This document shows positions 14,311 through 27,153 of a DNA stretch of 64,000 bases, one piece after another. Both the position numbers and the translations under genes were made by a program. The stretch is from Streptomyces sp. NBC_00433 (GTDB lineage Bacteria > Actinomycetota > Actinomycetes > Streptomycetales > Streptomycetaceae). Within the stretch, counting starts at the first letter, position 1. Each line of letters begins with the position of its first letter. The notes under the pieces were generated by a model. The model worked only from the letters and a program-made list of their open reading frames with translations, ran no database searches and was not told where the DNA came from. The stretch covers positions 1,736,001 to 1,800,000 of the forward strand of contig CP107926.1 in assembly GCA_036015235.1 (NCBI GenBank), in the 5' to 3' direction.

Positions 14311-15640
14311 GTATCGACGGCCACTCGGCGATCTTGTTTTGAGGCTATGCGGTGAGTTCGGTGGGCAGGGCGGTCTCGTCGGTTTCTGACCCGATCGAGT
14401 GGAGGCGGGCTTTGGCGAGCAGGTCGAGCCCCATGTAGCGGCGGGCTTCGGTCCATTCGTCGTTCTGCTCGGCCAGGACTGCGCCGACCAGGCGGATGAG
14501 TGCGGTGCGGTCGGGGAAGATCCCGACGACGTCGGTGCGGCGGCGGATCTCCTTGTTCAGGCGCTCCTGCGGGTTGTTCGACCAGATCTGCCGCCAGATC
14601 TCGCGGGGGAAGGCGGTGAAGGCCAGCAGGTCATGCTGGGCGGTGTCCAGGTGTGCGGCGGCCTTGGGGAACTTCGCCTCCAAGGCGTTCAGCACGTGCG
14701 TCATCTGGGCTTTCACCGCATCGGTGTCGGGTTGTTCGAAGACCGTCCGCAGCAGGGTGGCCACCCAGGGCTGGGCGGATTTCGGCACTTGGGAGAGCAG
14801 GTTGCGGGCGTAGTGGGTGCGGCAGCGCTGCCAGGACGCGCCGGGCAGGACCGCCCCGATCGCATTGACCAGGCCGGTGTGGGCGTCGGAGACGACGAGC
14901 TGGACTCCGCTCAGGCCGCGGGCGGTCAGCGAGCGCAGGAACGCCAGCCAGCCGGCGCCGTCTTCTGCGGTGGCGACGTCGATGCCGAGGATCTCGCGGT
15001 GCCCGTCGGCGTTGACTCCGACCGCGACGAGGGCGTGGACGTTGACGGTCCGGCCCTGCTCGCGGACCTTCTGGGTGAGGGCGTCGACCCAGACGAAGGC
15101 GTACGGGCCTGCGTCCAGGGGCCGGTTGCGGAACGCGGTGACTTGCTCGTCCAGGTGCTTGGACATGGCGCTGACCTGGGATTTCGACAGCTGGGTGACG
15201 CCGAGGGACTGGGCGAGTTTCTCGACACGGCGGGTTGAGACGCCGAGGAGGTAGGCGGTGGCGACCACGGAGATGAGGGCTTGTTCGGCCCTGCGGCGCC
15301 GTTCCAGCAGCCAGTGCGGGAAGTAGCTGCCTTGCCGCAGCTTGGGGATCGCGAGTTCGACGGTGCCGGCGCGGGTGTCCCACTCCCGCGGGCGATAACC
15401 GTTGCGGTGGTTGACGCGCTCGTCGCTGGCCTGCCCGTACTCGGCGTTGCAGAGCGCGTCGGCCTCCGCCGACATCAGCGCGTCGGCGAACGTCTTGATC
15501 ATCGCGCGCAGCAGGTCAGGACTCGCCGAGGCCAAGTTCTCCTCGGTCAGGGCGTGCAGGGGCAGACTGTCATGTGCGGTCATCGTGCTGATCTCCTTCG
15601 AGGCTTAGACACTTCGAAGATCAGCCGGTGGCCGTCTCTC
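14311..15640 (-). mobile_element. IS256-family element (copy 1)
   Basis: The element encloses an intact transposase. The two ends carry related inverted repeats: GACGGCCACTCGGCGATCTT near 14316 and, on the complementary strand, GACGGCCACCGGCTGATCTT near 15637. No clear 8-9 bp target duplication is visible, so one flank may have been rearranged. Exact outer bases are uncertain by a few positions. Confidence 0.8.
14345..15583 (-). CDS. IS256-family transposase
   Basis: A 412-aa mutator/IS256 transposase of usual length. Recognisable segments are LLRAMIKTFADALMSAEADALC, RNGYRPREWDTRAGTVELAI, PYAFVWVDALTQKV (first catalytic Asp), LVVSDAHTGL (second Asp), WQRCRTHYARNLL and NNPQERLNKEIRRR (catalytic Glu). 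It appears intact and fills the element. It belongs to a different subgroup from the broken IS256 at 24.8-27.9 kb. Confidence 0.94.
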   Translation of the reverse strand: MTAHDSLPLHALTEENLASASPDLLRAMIKTFADALMSAEADALCNAEYGQASDERVNHRNGYRPREWDTRAGTVELAIPKLRQGSYFPHWLLERRRRAEQALISVVATAYLLGVSTRRVEKLAQSLGVTQLSKSQVSAMSKHLDEQVTAFRNRPLDAGPYAFVWVDALTQKVREQGRTVNVHALVAVGVNADGHREILGIDVATAEDGAGWLAFLRSLTARGLSGVQLVVSDAHTGLVNAIGAVLPGASWQRCRTHYARNLLSQVPKSAQPWVATLLRTVFEQPDTDAVKAQMTHVLNALEAKFPKAAAHLDTAQHDLLAFTAFPREIWRQIWSNNPQERLNKEIRRRTDVVGIFPDRTALIRLVGAVLAEQNDEWTEARRYMGLDLLAKARLHSIGSETDETALPTELTA

Positions 15641-15804
15641 TATGCGGGCACCAACCCGGACGCCGGGACAAACCCCCGGATCAGGTCCAACCCGCTACAC
15701 CACTTCCAAGGACGCAACCAGGGGCTTTTGAATAATCCTCCCAGGCTCAAGCCATCCAGGCACCGCTTTGGCGGGCGACTCCGACACAGCTCGACAAGTG
15801 TCGC

Positions 15805-16239
15805 TTGGGCGAAAGAACGGCGAATCCGTGCCCCTGCGGGCGTCATTCCCTGCTGGGCGCGGGCTGCGAGTGCTCACCGACGGCGGTGCGCCGCTATCAG
15901 GCCAGGCTGTCGGGGCCGCTGCTCGACCGGGTGGACCTGCGGGTGGAGGTCGAGGCGGTCAGCCGCTCCGAGCTGATCGGCCGCGGCCCGGCGGAGAGCA
16001 CCGCGGTGGTCGCCGCCCGGGTGCGGGAGGCCAGGGAGCGGGCCGCCGTGCGCTATGCCGGCACCCCGTGGCGGGCCAACGGCGACATCCCCGGCCATGA
16101 GCTGCGCACCCGCTGGCCGGTCGCCCCCGGCGCGATGCACCCGGCCGAGAGGGACATGGAGCGCGGCCTGCTCACCGCCCGGGGCCTCGACCGGGTGCTG
16201 CGCGTCGCCTGGACCCTGGCCGACCTGGCGGGACACTGC
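15805..16239 (+). pseudogene. Remnant of a ComM/YifB-like Mg-chelatase family ATPase
   Basis: About 145 residues from the C-terminal half of a YifB/ComM-type AAA protein remain: NPCPCG, C.CSPTAVRRYQARLSGPLLDRVDLRVEV, then the C-terminal helical region RGLDRVLRVAWTLADLAG. Walker A and the N-terminal protease-like part are missing, and the last residues are lost where the next IS starts at 16240. Intact homologues are about 500 aa and sit in the dprA region. Here the fragment is stranded between two ISs, a sign of rearrangement. Confidence 0.85.
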
Positions 16240-17471
16240 GGGTGCCGATAAATCATCCGTCCAGGTCACGGACTTGATCGCCGATCTCCGGCTGTCCTGC
16301 CCTCACCTCAAACTCTTCATCCGCATGGGGCATAGACGGCATCATGATCTGTCGTGCTGCTGCGCCTGGCCTACCTCGCTGCGACCAACGCCTTCGCCCT
16401 CCTTCGCCTGCTGCCGATGAGCGACCGCGACAAGGACATCGAGATCCTTGCGCTCCGACACCAGCTCATGGTTCTGCAACGCCAATTCGGCAGACCGGCC
16501 TTCACCGAGACCGACCGCGCCATCCTCGCCGGCCTGCTCCACCACCTCCCGATCGACAAGCTGCACCAGCTCCTTCTCCTGGTACGCCCCGACACGGTCC
16601 TGCGCTGGCACCGCAACCTGCTCAAGCGGCAGCATGCCGCGACCTGCGCACCGAGACGGCGTGGACGCCCTCCCACCGTCCGCTCGATCCGCGCCCTGAT
16701 CCTGCGCCTCGCCCGTGAGAACTCCTCGTGGGGATATCGGCGCATCCATGGCGAGCTCGCGGCCCTGGGGATCAAGGTCGCTGCCTCCACAGTGTGGGAG
16801 ATCCTCAAGGAGCACGGCATCCCACCCGCTCCGGAACGAGCGAGCACGACGTGGGCGGACTTCCTCCGCCACCAGGCCGGCGCCCTGCTCGCCTGCGACT
16901 TCTTCGAAACCCGCACCCTCACCGGGGCACGCCTGTACGTCTTCGCCGTCATCGAGCACTCCACCCGCCGCATCCGGATCCTGGGCACAACACCACACCC
17001 CACCGCGCAGTGGGTCGTACAGCTCGGACGCAACCTCCTCATGGACCTCGAAGACGCAGGCAGCAACGCCAGCTTCCTGATCCGCGACCGCGACTCCAAG
17101 TTCACCGCCGCCTTCGACACGCTGCTGACCGACGCCGGACTGAAGGTCGTCACCACCGGCATCCGGATGCCACGCATGAACTCCATCATGGAGCGCTGGA
17201 TCCAGACCTGCCGGCGCGAACTCCTCGACACAACACTGATCTGGAACCAAAGCCATCTCCGCCACACACTCAGGGAGTACGAGATCTTCTACAACGGGCA
17301 TCGGCCGCACCGGGCTCTCGGCCAAGCCGCTCCACTCCGACCACTCCCCCACCCAAGCGATGAGCCAGCCCAGACCAGACGTCTCGAGGTCCGTCGACGA
17401 GATCGACTCGGAGGAACCCTCCACGAGTACCACCATGCCGCCTGACCAGGCCGGATGATTAATCGGCACCC
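16240..17471 (+). mobile_element. Rve-type insertion sequence, complete copy
   Basis: A 1232-bp element with related ends: GGGTGCCGATAAATCATCCG at 16240 and, on the opposite strand from 17471, GGGTGCCGATTAATCATCCG. It holds one transposase gene. Its left end truncates the ComM remnant. A degenerate relative lies at 9339-9735. Confidence 0.85.
16354..17445 (+). CDS. Integrase-core (rve) transposase
   Basis: A 363-aa single-ORF transposase. The N-terminal third carries a helical region (DIEILALRHQLMVLQRQFGR) and HTH-like segments with RRRGRPPTVRSIRALILRLA. The DDE core shows LACDFFETRTL, then RDRDSKFTAAFD and the catalytic Glu region RMNSIMERWIQTCRREL, ending with FYNGHRPHRALGQ. This is the common actinobacterial IS3/IS481-like single-ORF type. 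It looks intact. Confidence 0.9.
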   Translation: MLLRLAYLAATNAFALLRLLPMSDRDKDIEILALRHQLMVLQRQFGRPAFTETDRAILAGLLHHLPIDKLHQLLLLVRPDTVLRWHRNLLKRQHAATCAPRRRGRPPTVRSIRALILRLARENSSWGYRRIHGELAALGIKVAASTVWEILKEHGIPPAPERASTTWADFLRHQAGALLACDFFETRTLTGARLYVFAVIEHSTRRIRILGTTPHPTAQWVVQLGRNLLMDLEDAGSNASFLIRDRDSKFTAAFDTLLTDAGLKVVTTGIRMPRMNSIMERWIQTCRRELLDTTLIWNQSHLRHTLREYEIFYNGHRPHRALGQAAPLRPLPHPSDEPAQTRRLEVRRRDRLGGTLHEYHHAA

Positions 17472-17566
17472 ACAACTCCGTCGGAGTACGCCCCACCCGG
17501 CTGCTGGACTTGCGGATTCTCCGACCATTGTTGTGCCTGCCCCCGCAGCCGACGCCAAGGAAGTGC

Positions 17567-17833
17567 ATGCCGCAAGACCCCGCAATACCCGCGACGAACA
17601 CCGAAACAGCCCCGGCCCACCCACACGCCGCGCGGCTGCTGACCACCGAGGAGATCGCCCGACTGCTGCGCGTCGACCCCTCCTCCGTGCGGCGCTGGCG
17701 CGCCGAACGGCCTCCGCAGGGGCCGCCGTTCATCCGCCTGTCCGGGCGCGTCGTCCTCTACGACGCCAACGACCTGCAGGTCTGGCTGGACGAGCGGCGC
17801 ACCACACCCGGCACCCGGCGAAGGGCGGCTTGA
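17567..17833 (+). CDS. Excisionase-like helix-turn-helix protein
   Basis: An 88-aa protein with a MerR/excisionase-type HTH (LLTTEEIARLLRVDPSSVRRWRAE, residues about 24-46), then a wing (GRVVLYDANDLQVWLDERR). The ATG at 17567 has AAGGAA upstream. Its stop abuts the integrase start (TGA then GTG), the xis-int arrangement of actinomycete integrative elements. Likely it bends attachment-site DNA and directs excision. Confidence 0.8.
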   Translation: MPQDPAIPATNTETAPAHPHAARLLTTEEIARLLRVDPSSVRRWRAERPPQGPPFIRLSGRVVLYDANDLQVWLDERRTTPGTRRRAA

Positions 17834-19060
17834 GTGCCCTACCGCCACCAACTCCCCGTCGCTGTGAACTTGTCGGAGGACGTCGAGCACCGGCCGGGGC
17901 GGAAGCTCCCCTACAAGGCCCGCGTGCGGTGGACCGACCCGCAGACCAAGCGCCGCCGCTCGGTCGCCCAGATGCACCCGACATCACAGAGCGCGCAGGA
18001 GTGGATCGACTCCCTGCTTGCCTCGGCAGCCCGCGGAATCAACCCGGCCACCGCGACGCAGACCCTCGCCGAGTACGGCGATTCCCACATGACGCTGGCC
18101 CTGCGGGGTTTGGAGCCCAAGACCACCGGCCCCTACCTGGATGGATGGCGGCTGCGTGTCATCCCCGCGCTCGGACACCTGCCAGTGACCATGATCACCA
18201 ACGGAGCCGTCGACCGCGCCACCTACGCCTGGATCGCTGACGGCGAGGGCCGCTCCACCGTCAAGAACACCCTGGCAGTGCTGGTGCGCGTCATGGAGCA
18301 GGCCGTCCGAGACGGGCTGATCACCACCAACCCCGCCCGCATCAAGGGCTGGCAACGCCAGTACCAGCTCGCCGAGGACGAACTCGACGACCCCCGCTCA
18401 CTCGCCCTGCCCGACTGGGCCGCCCTGCAAGAACTCGCCACCGCCCTGATCGCCCGCTCCGCCGACCAGTACACCGGCTGGGGCGACGCGATCGTCTTCG
18501 CCGCCTGCACCGCCGCCCGCATCGGCGAGGTCTCCGGCGTCCGCGTGAAGGACATCGACCTCACCAACTGGATCTGGACCGTGCGCCGCCAGACCACCCC
18601 CTCCCCCGGCGGCCTCGCCGACAAGAACACCAAAGGCAAGTCCGCCCGCCGCGTCCCCCTCATCCAGGAGGTCCGCCCGATGATCGCCCAGCGCGTGCTC
18701 GCCGCCGGCAGCCGGCCTGACGCCCGCCTGTTCACCGGACCGCGCGGCGGGCGCATCACCACCGCCGTCCTGCGTGACGCCACCCACTGGGACGAGGTCG
18801 TCAACTCGCTCGGCTACGACCACCTGCGCCGCCACGACCTGCGGCACACCGGTCTGACATGGATGGCCGATGCCGGAGTGCCCCTGCACGTCCTGCGGTT
18901 GATCGCCGGACACGGCTCCCTGCACACCACCCAGCGCTACCTCCACCCCGACCTGCACACCGTCGTCCGCGCCGGCGACACCCTCAGTACCCACCTCACC
19001 GCGAAGCCCGGCCTCCCCCCGCCCCCGCCGAGCCAGGGGCGATCGCTCCGGGGTTTGTAG
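17834..19060 (+). CDS. int: Tyrosine recombinase (integrase)
   Basis: A 408-aa site-specific recombinase. The N-terminal arm-binding and core-binding (SAM-like) region spans about residues 25-170. The catalytic domain shows the first Arg in CTAARIGEVSG, HDLRHTGLTW (H-x-x-R), GHGSLHTTQRY (His and the nucleophilic Tyr) and a Lys region near KNTKGKSARRVPL. All key residues are present. It starts at GTG directly after the excisionase stop and points toward the 3' end of a tRNA-Pro gene about 200 bp away. That is the typical place for an element integrated at a tRNA 3' end, such as the pSAM2-type AICEs. Confidence 0.93.
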   Translation: MPYRHQLPVAVNLSEDVEHRPGRKLPYKARVRWTDPQTKRRRSVAQMHPTSQSAQEWIDSLLASAARGINPATATQTLAEYGDSHMTLALRGLEPKTTGPYLDGWRLRVIPALGHLPVTMITNGAVDRATYAWIADGEGRSTVKNTLAVLVRVMEQAVRDGLITTNPARIKGWQRQYQLAEDELDDPRSLALPDWAALQELATALIARSADQYTGWGDAIVFAACTAARIGEVSGVRVKDIDLTNWIWTVRRQTTPSPGGLADKNTKGKSARRVPLIQEVRPMIAQRVLAAGSRPDARLFTGPRGGRITTAVLRDATHWDEVVNSLGYDHLRRHDLRHTGLTWMADAGVPLHVLRLIAGHGSLHTTQRYLHPDLHTVVRAGDTLSTHLTAKPGLPPPPPSQGRSLRGL

Positions 19061-19205
19061 GAACCCGACAGTCGGGCGTCCCGCAAGAATGATCTGGGAT
19101 CGGGCTGAAAACACGCTGACCTGCGGTTTTTTCACGCCTGTGGTCCCCAATTGGTCCCCAGACCCCTGACGCCCCATCACATGGAAACCGTTGCCAGCAA
19201 CGGCG

Positions 19206-19246
19206 AAGGCCCGCTGACCTGGCTAAATGCCAGTCCAGCGGGCCTT
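19206..19246. terminator. Rho-independent terminator between int and tRNA-Pro
   Basis: A long stem pairs AAGGCCCGCTG (19206-19216) with CAGCGGGCCTT (19236-19246), with an inner CTGGC/GCCAG extension, and is followed by TTTT. It should end transcripts of the integrase on the plus strand and may also act on the tRNA transcript. Confidence 0.8.
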
Positions 19247-19256
19247 TTGTGCACCG

Positions 19257-19330
19257 TCGGGACGACAGGATTTGAACCTGCGACCCCCTGACCCCCAGTC
19301 AGGTGCGCTACCAAGCTGCGCCACGTCCCG
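19257..19330 (-). tRNA. tRNA-Pro (anticodon GGG)
   Basis: Read on the minus strand, the 74-nt gene folds as a cloverleaf. A 7-bp acceptor stem (CGGGACG/CGTCCCG) and discriminator A are present, as are the D-loop TTGGTAGC and anticodon stem CCTGA/TCAGG around loop CTGGGGG (anticodon GGG). The T-loop is GTTCAAATC. CCA is not encoded. The 3' end faces the integrase gene, marking it as the likely attachment site. Confidence 0.95.
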
Positions 19331-19428
19331 GTGCTTGGCCGGTCCCGGGGAGTGATTCCCGGGGAGGCCGTGCACGAGAACAATACCTCACGTCGGGAGG
19401 TGTTCGCTCGCACCCCAGGGGTGGGGGG

Positions 19429-20007
19429 TCACGCCTCGTGGTCGGGGGGTGACGTGGGCGGGGTCGGGGTGGGGGCGGGTGCCGGCGGGGTGGGCTTCGG
19501 CGGGGGTGGGGTGGGCTTCGGGGGGCGGGGGGTGGCCTGGCGGCGGGCGTCCTCCGCGCTGTTCTGGGCGCCCAGGGAGCCGAAGTAGAAGCCGGCGACC
19601 GTGGCCAGCACGGTCATCAGGGAGGTCACGATCGTCTTGCGCAGGTCGCCGGAGTCGGGGCCCGAGGAGAGCATCGCGACGGCCAGGGCGAAGCCGACCA
19701 GGGCCAGGATGAGGACGGCGATGATGCTGCGGGTCAGGCCGCGGACGCCGCGGGGCTCGCGAAGGTCGCGGAGGAAGTCGCGGACCTCCTGGTCGGTGGC
19801 CGCGCGGTCGATCAGCTGGTCGGTGAGCTGGCGGCGCCAGGCGGTGGCCCGGCGGACGTCCATGATCAGCGGTACGACGGCCACCACCGCGACGACCACG
19901 ACCACGATCGCGATCAGGATGAAGGCCGAGCCGCCTTTGAGGCCGCTGATCGGCTCGGCCGCGGCGGCCGTCGACGTGACCGCCGTCACAGCTGGTGAGT
20001 GAGTCAT
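19429..20007 (-). CDS. Membrane protein of unknown function, proline-rich tail
   Basis: A 192-aa protein. A strong membrane segment (residues about 28-48, FILIAIVVVVVAVVAVVPLI) is followed by a charged cytosolic stretch (50-90) and two more hydrophobic segments (about 94-112 and 125-143). The C-terminal 40 residues are a Pro/Thr/Lys-rich tail with repeated PPKPTPP. No catalytic motif is visible and I do not recognise the family. It is transcribed divergently from the beta-galactosidase gene across 235 bp. Confidence 0.75.
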   Translation of the reverse strand: MTHSPAVTAVTSTAAAAEPISGLKGGSAFILIAIVVVVVAVVAVVPLIMDVRRATAWRRQLTDQLIDRAATDQEVRDFLRDLREPRGVRGLTRSIIAVLILALVGFALAVAMLSSGPDSGDLRKTIVTSLMTVLATVAGFYFGSLGAQNSAEDARRQATPRPPKPTPPPPKPTPPAPAPTPTPPTSPPDHEA

Positions 20008-20230
20008 TGAGCTGTCCCCCCAGTCCTTTCGGGCGGGCAGGATCCCAGTGGCCCGGTCGGGCGGTCAAGTCCGGTACGCGGCAGGGGCGTTCGGAATCCG
20101 GGGGGCGGTCGGGCGAAATCGATGATCGTTACATCTAGCGGCGGGCCCGCCTCCTCAGCAGAATCGAAGCTGCGGATCAACCGGGCCCGACCGGCCAGGC
20201 GCGCGCGACACCAGCGGATCCGGGAACTGA

Positions 20231-23901
<3,671 letters not shown>

Positions 23902-23929
23902 GGGCTGTCTGACAGCGTACGGCCGGCGG

Positions 23930-24226
23930 CTACTCGGGGCGGGCCGCCTCGGAGTCGCCGGCCGGGTGCTCGGTCCGCGTGCGGGCCGGGCCCTCCGGGT
24001 GCACGGGCCAGCCGCCCGCCGGGACGACGGCGACCTCGCGCCACCACCAGTCGTCGGGCTGCGGGTCGGCGGGCTCGAAGGGGGCGCCGACCCGTGGCGT
24101 GGCGATCTTCGAGCCGGTCTCGCGGGCCGCGGCCACGGTGCCCTCGGCGGGGTCGGACCAGGCGTGCTGGGCGAGGTTGAAGGTGCCCCAGTGGATGGGC
24201 AGCAGCACGCCGCGCGGGGTGCCCAA
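23930..24226 (-). pseudogene. 3' fragment of an MBL-fold hydrolase gene
   Basis: About 98 residues from the C-terminus of an MBL-fold (NAPE-PLD/UlaG-like) hydrolase remain: GVLLPIHWGTFNLAQHAWSDPAEGTVAAA, then WWWREVAVVP. They match the C-terminus of the intact gene at 30736-31983 but are clearly diverged, so this is a paralogue or a horizontally acquired relative rather than a fresh copy. The part with the metal-binding motif is gone where transposase-derived sequence starts near 24227. Confidence 0.85.
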
Positions 24227-24826
24227 GGTGCACGGCTACCACGGCGGGACGGTTGCGGGACGTGCCGGTCGACGGCCGGCAGGTCGTCATCGACGTCCGG
24301 GTGCGACGCCTGGTCTGCCCGGTCCTGGTCTGCCCGGTCCTGGGCTGCCGGCGGCAGACCTTCCGCGAGCAGGTCCCTGGGCTGCTGGAGCGTCTGCAGC
24401 GCCGCACCACGCGTCTGACCCGCCAGGTCTCGGAGGTGGTCAAGGAGTTATGCGGCCGGGCGGCTTCGCGCCTGGCGCGGTTCCTGGCCACGCCGATCTC
24501 CTATGCCACCGCCTTGCGGCTGCTTCGAGGCATCCCGCCGCCGACAGTGAAAATCCCGAGGGTGATCGGGGTCGACGACTTCGCCCTGCGCCGCCGCCAC
24601 CGCTACGCCACGATCATCATCGACGCCGAGACCGGTGGACGCCTCGACGTCCTGCCCGACCGCGAGGCCGCCACCCTCATGGCCTGGCTGTGCGGGAAAC
24701 AGGGGATCGAGGTCGTGTGCCGGGGCATGCGCCAGATGCACGGCCGAGCAGGATTCGACCTCCTCCGCCACCGCATCCTGCTCCGATGACTGCCACCGAC
24801 CGTCACCACCGACTACGGAACAGAGC
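24227..24826 (+). mobile_element. Internally deleted ISL3-family element
   Basis: A remnant of an ISL3 element. Its right end (ACTACGGAACAGAGCC) looks like a terminal repeat of that family, while the left end is lost at the junction with the MBL-fold fragment. Only about 600 bp of a usual 1.5-1.7 kb remain. Confidence 0.7.
24253..24789 (+). pseudogene. ISL3 transposase remnant with internal deletion
   Basis: A 178-codon frame joins the middle of an ISL3 transposase (RRQTFREQVPGLLERLQRRT, VIGVDDFALRRRHRYATIII, IEVVCRG) directly to its extreme C-terminus (QMHGRAGFDLLRHRILLR). The intervening part, roughly 300 residues including the later catalytic residues, has been deleted in frame. The N-terminal zinc-finger region is frameshifted or missing. 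A short direct duplication (CPVLVCPVLGC) is also present. It cannot encode an active transposase. Confidence 0.85.
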
Positions 24827-24864
24827 CCAGCCAATGGTGTATCTCCTGATCAAGGAAGCACCTG

Positions 24865-25461
24865 ATGAGCGACGTGATCGCCGCTGTCGAGGCGCATGAG
24901 GATGGACGCCAGGTCGAGCTGCCGGCGGACGTGTTGGACGAGCGGTTGATCGGGCAGTTGGTCGACCGGGCACGTGCGGGCAGGCTGCAGTTGACCGGTG
25001 CGGGCGGGCTGCTGCAGCAGTTGACCAAGCGGGAGTTGGAGTCTGCCCCGGAGGGCGAGATCACCGATCACCTCGGCTACGAGAAGCACGATCCGGCCGG
25101 TGCGGGCAGCGGCAACTCCCGCAACGGTATGCGGGCCAAGACGGTGCTGACCGAGGTCGGGCCGGTCGGGATCGAGGTGCCGCGGGATCGGGAGGGAAGT
25201 TTCGAGCCGCAGATCGTCAAGAAGCGTCAGCGGCGGCTGACCGGCGTGGACGAGATGGTGCAGTCCCTGTCCGCGCGGGGCCTGACCCACGGCGATATCT
25301 CCGCGCACCTGGCCGAGGTCTACGGCGCCAGCGTTTCCAACTCGACGATCTCGACGATCACCGACAAGGTCATGGAGGGCATCGCTGAATGGCAGAACCG
25401 ACCCCTCGACCCAAGCGGTCCACCCGGTCGTCTTCATCGACTGCGTCCACGTGAAGATCCG
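24865..25461 (+). pseudogene. IS256 transposase, N-terminal part
   Basis: Encodes the start of an IS256 transposase: ERLIGQLVDRARAGRLQLTGAG, HLGYEKHDPAG, GNSRNGMRAKTVLTEVGPV, LTHGDISAHLAEVYG and EGIAEWQNRPLDP. Just after that, near 25410-25420, the frame shifts; the expected VVFIDCVHVKIR is encoded in another frame. Then ISL3 interrupts the gene. The frameshift is independent of the insertion, so this copy is dead for two reasons. Confidence 0.9.
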
Positions 25462-27153
25462 GGTTCTGTCGACGATCTTGTGATGCGGACGGCGAAGCGT
25501 CAGGCCGTCGTGGTTCGCGATCATGCACCGCGTGTTCTCGTGATCTCTTGCAGCAGTTGTTCCCGCATCTATCCGCGCTTGTCGTCGACGAGGTCGAACG
25601 AGGCTCAGCTGCCGTGGTGTTGAGGGCACGGGTGGCTGTGGAGGGCGGCTGGTGCCGGTGCGGGCAGTGGTCTGGTCGGGTCCACGGCCGCTATGTCCGT
25701 AGCCTTCGAGACGTTGCAGTGGGCGGCGTCGGTGTGATCGTTGAGCTGCAGGTTCGCCGATTTCGATGCCGGAACCCGGCTTGTCCGGCGGTCACGTTCG
25801 CCGAGCAGGTCCAGGGCCTGACCAGGCCGCACAGTCGCTTCACCCCGTTGCTGCTCGGGCTGCTGGCGCGGATCGGGCTCGCCCTCGCCGGCCGTGCTGG
25901 AGCCCGGCTGACGGCGGTCTCGGGCATTGCGACCGGCAGGGACACCCTGTTGAGGCTGGTCAAAGCCCTGCCAGAGCCAGACGTGGGAGCCGTGGAGGTG
26001 CTCGGCGTCGACGATTTCGCGTTCCGCAAGGGCCGCCACTACGGCACCGTGCTGATCGACATGGCGACCCACCGCCCGCTTCACCTCTTCGACGGCCGGG
26101 AGGGTGAGGACCTGGCCGCCTGGCTGCGGCAGCACCCCGAAGTCCGGGTGATCTGCCGGGACCGCTCCAGCGGCTACGGCGAAGGATCGCGCCAGGGCGC
26201 CCCGCAGGCCGTGCAGGTCGCCGACCGTTTCCACCTGTGGCAGAACCTGTGCCAGGCGGTCGAGAAGACGGTCAGCGTGCTCCAGCCGCACCTGGCCGAA
26301 CCGGCCCAGCAACCCGCACCCGACGGACTCGAAGCTGAGCCGGACACCATCAAGCCCCACCCCGAACTGAAGATCGTGGCCAGGCTCGAAGCCCAGCACG
26401 CGGCAGCCCACGAGTGGTGGGCTCAGGGGCTGTCCAAGGCAGCGATCGGCCGCAAGCTCGGCCTGCACCAGGCGACGGTCCGCAAGCTCGTCAACGCCGC
26501 CACCGTCGAGGAACTGACGGCGAAGACCCTGCAGCGCGCTCACCTGGTCGATCCCTACACCGGCCACCTCCACCGCCGCTGGAACGAGGGCATCCGCAAC
26601 GCAGCCCAGCTCTTCCGGGAGATCCAGCAACTCGGCCACCCCGGCGGCGAACTGGCGGTCCAGCGGCACCTGCGGCGCTACCGTTCACACCGCGGCCACA
26701 TGCCGGCCCCAGGCCCCAAGCCCCCGTCGGTCCGCGAGGTCACCACGTGGATCACCACCCACCCCGACCACCTCGACGGCGCGAACGCGGACAGGCTCGC
26801 CGTCCTCCGGTCCCGCAACAAGGATCTCGACAGGCTCACCTGCCACGTCCGGGCGTTCGCGATGATGCTGACCCACCGCGAAGGCGACCACCTCGACGAG
26901 CGGATCCACACCGTCGAAACCGACAGCCTCACCCCGATCACGTCGTTCGCCCGCAACCTCCGCCGTGACCACGACGCCGTCCGCAACGGGATGACCCTGC
27001 CCTACAGCTCCGGCGCAGTCGAAGGGAACATCAACCGTCTCAAGATGCTCAAACGGCAGATGTTCGGACGCGCCGGCCTCGACCTCCTGCGCAAGCGTGT
27101 CCTCCTCACCCGATGAACGCACCCAGCCACATCACAAGATCGTCGACAGAACC
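25462..27153 (+). mobile_element. ISL3-family element, complete, with 8-bp target duplication
   Basis: A 1692-bp element bounded by perfect 24-bp inverted repeats (25462-25485 and 27130-27153, beginning GGTTCTGTCGACGATC). It is flanked by the direct repeat AAGATCCG (25454-25461 and 27154-27161), the 8-bp duplication typical of ISL3. The intact structure implies a recent insertion. Confidence 0.95.
25548..27116 (+). CDS. ISL3-family transposase
   Basis: A 522-aa transposase, apparently intact. An N-terminal zinc-ribbon-like region (CRCGQWSGRVHGRY…FRCRNPACP) precedes the DDE core. That core shows VLGVDDFAFRKGRHYGTVLID (first Asp), VRVICRDRSSGYGEG (second Asp) and VADRFHLWQNL. A HTH-like insert (GLSKAAIGRKLGLHQATVRKLV) and the C-terminal YSSGAVEGNINRLKMLKRQM (catalytic Glu) follow. 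With its perfect terminal repeats this element could still be mobile. Confidence 0.95.
   Translation: MQQLFPHLSALVVDEVERGSAAVVLRARVAVEGGWCRCGQWSGRVHGRYVRSLRDVAVGGVGVIVELQVRRFRCRNPACPAVTFAEQVQGLTRPHSRFTPLLLGLLARIGLALAGRAGARLTAVSGIATGRDTLLRLVKALPEPDVGAVEVLGVDDFAFRKGRHYGTVLIDMATHRPLHLFDGREGEDLAAWLRQHPEVRVICRDRSSGYGEGSRQGAPQAVQVADRFHLWQNLCQAVEKTVSVLQPHLAEPAQQPAPDGLEAEPDTIKPHPELKIVARLEAQHAAAHEWWAQGLSKAAIGRKLGLHQATVRKLVNAATVEELTAKTLQRAHLVDPYTGHLHRRWNEGIRNAAQLFREIQQLGHPGGELAVQRHLRRYRSHRGHMPAPGPKPPSVREVTTWITTHPDHLDGANADRLAVLRSRNKDLDRLTCHVRAFAMMLTHREGDHLDERIHTVETDSLTPITSFARNLRRDHDAVRNGMTLPYSSGAVEGNINRLKMLKRQMFGRAGLDLLRKRVLLTR

Noticed and set aside
15805..16251. Complete small ATPase-like gene
   Set aside because: It lacks Walker motifs and the N-terminal half of ComM/YifB proteins, and its last codons are IS sequence. 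It is a remnant.
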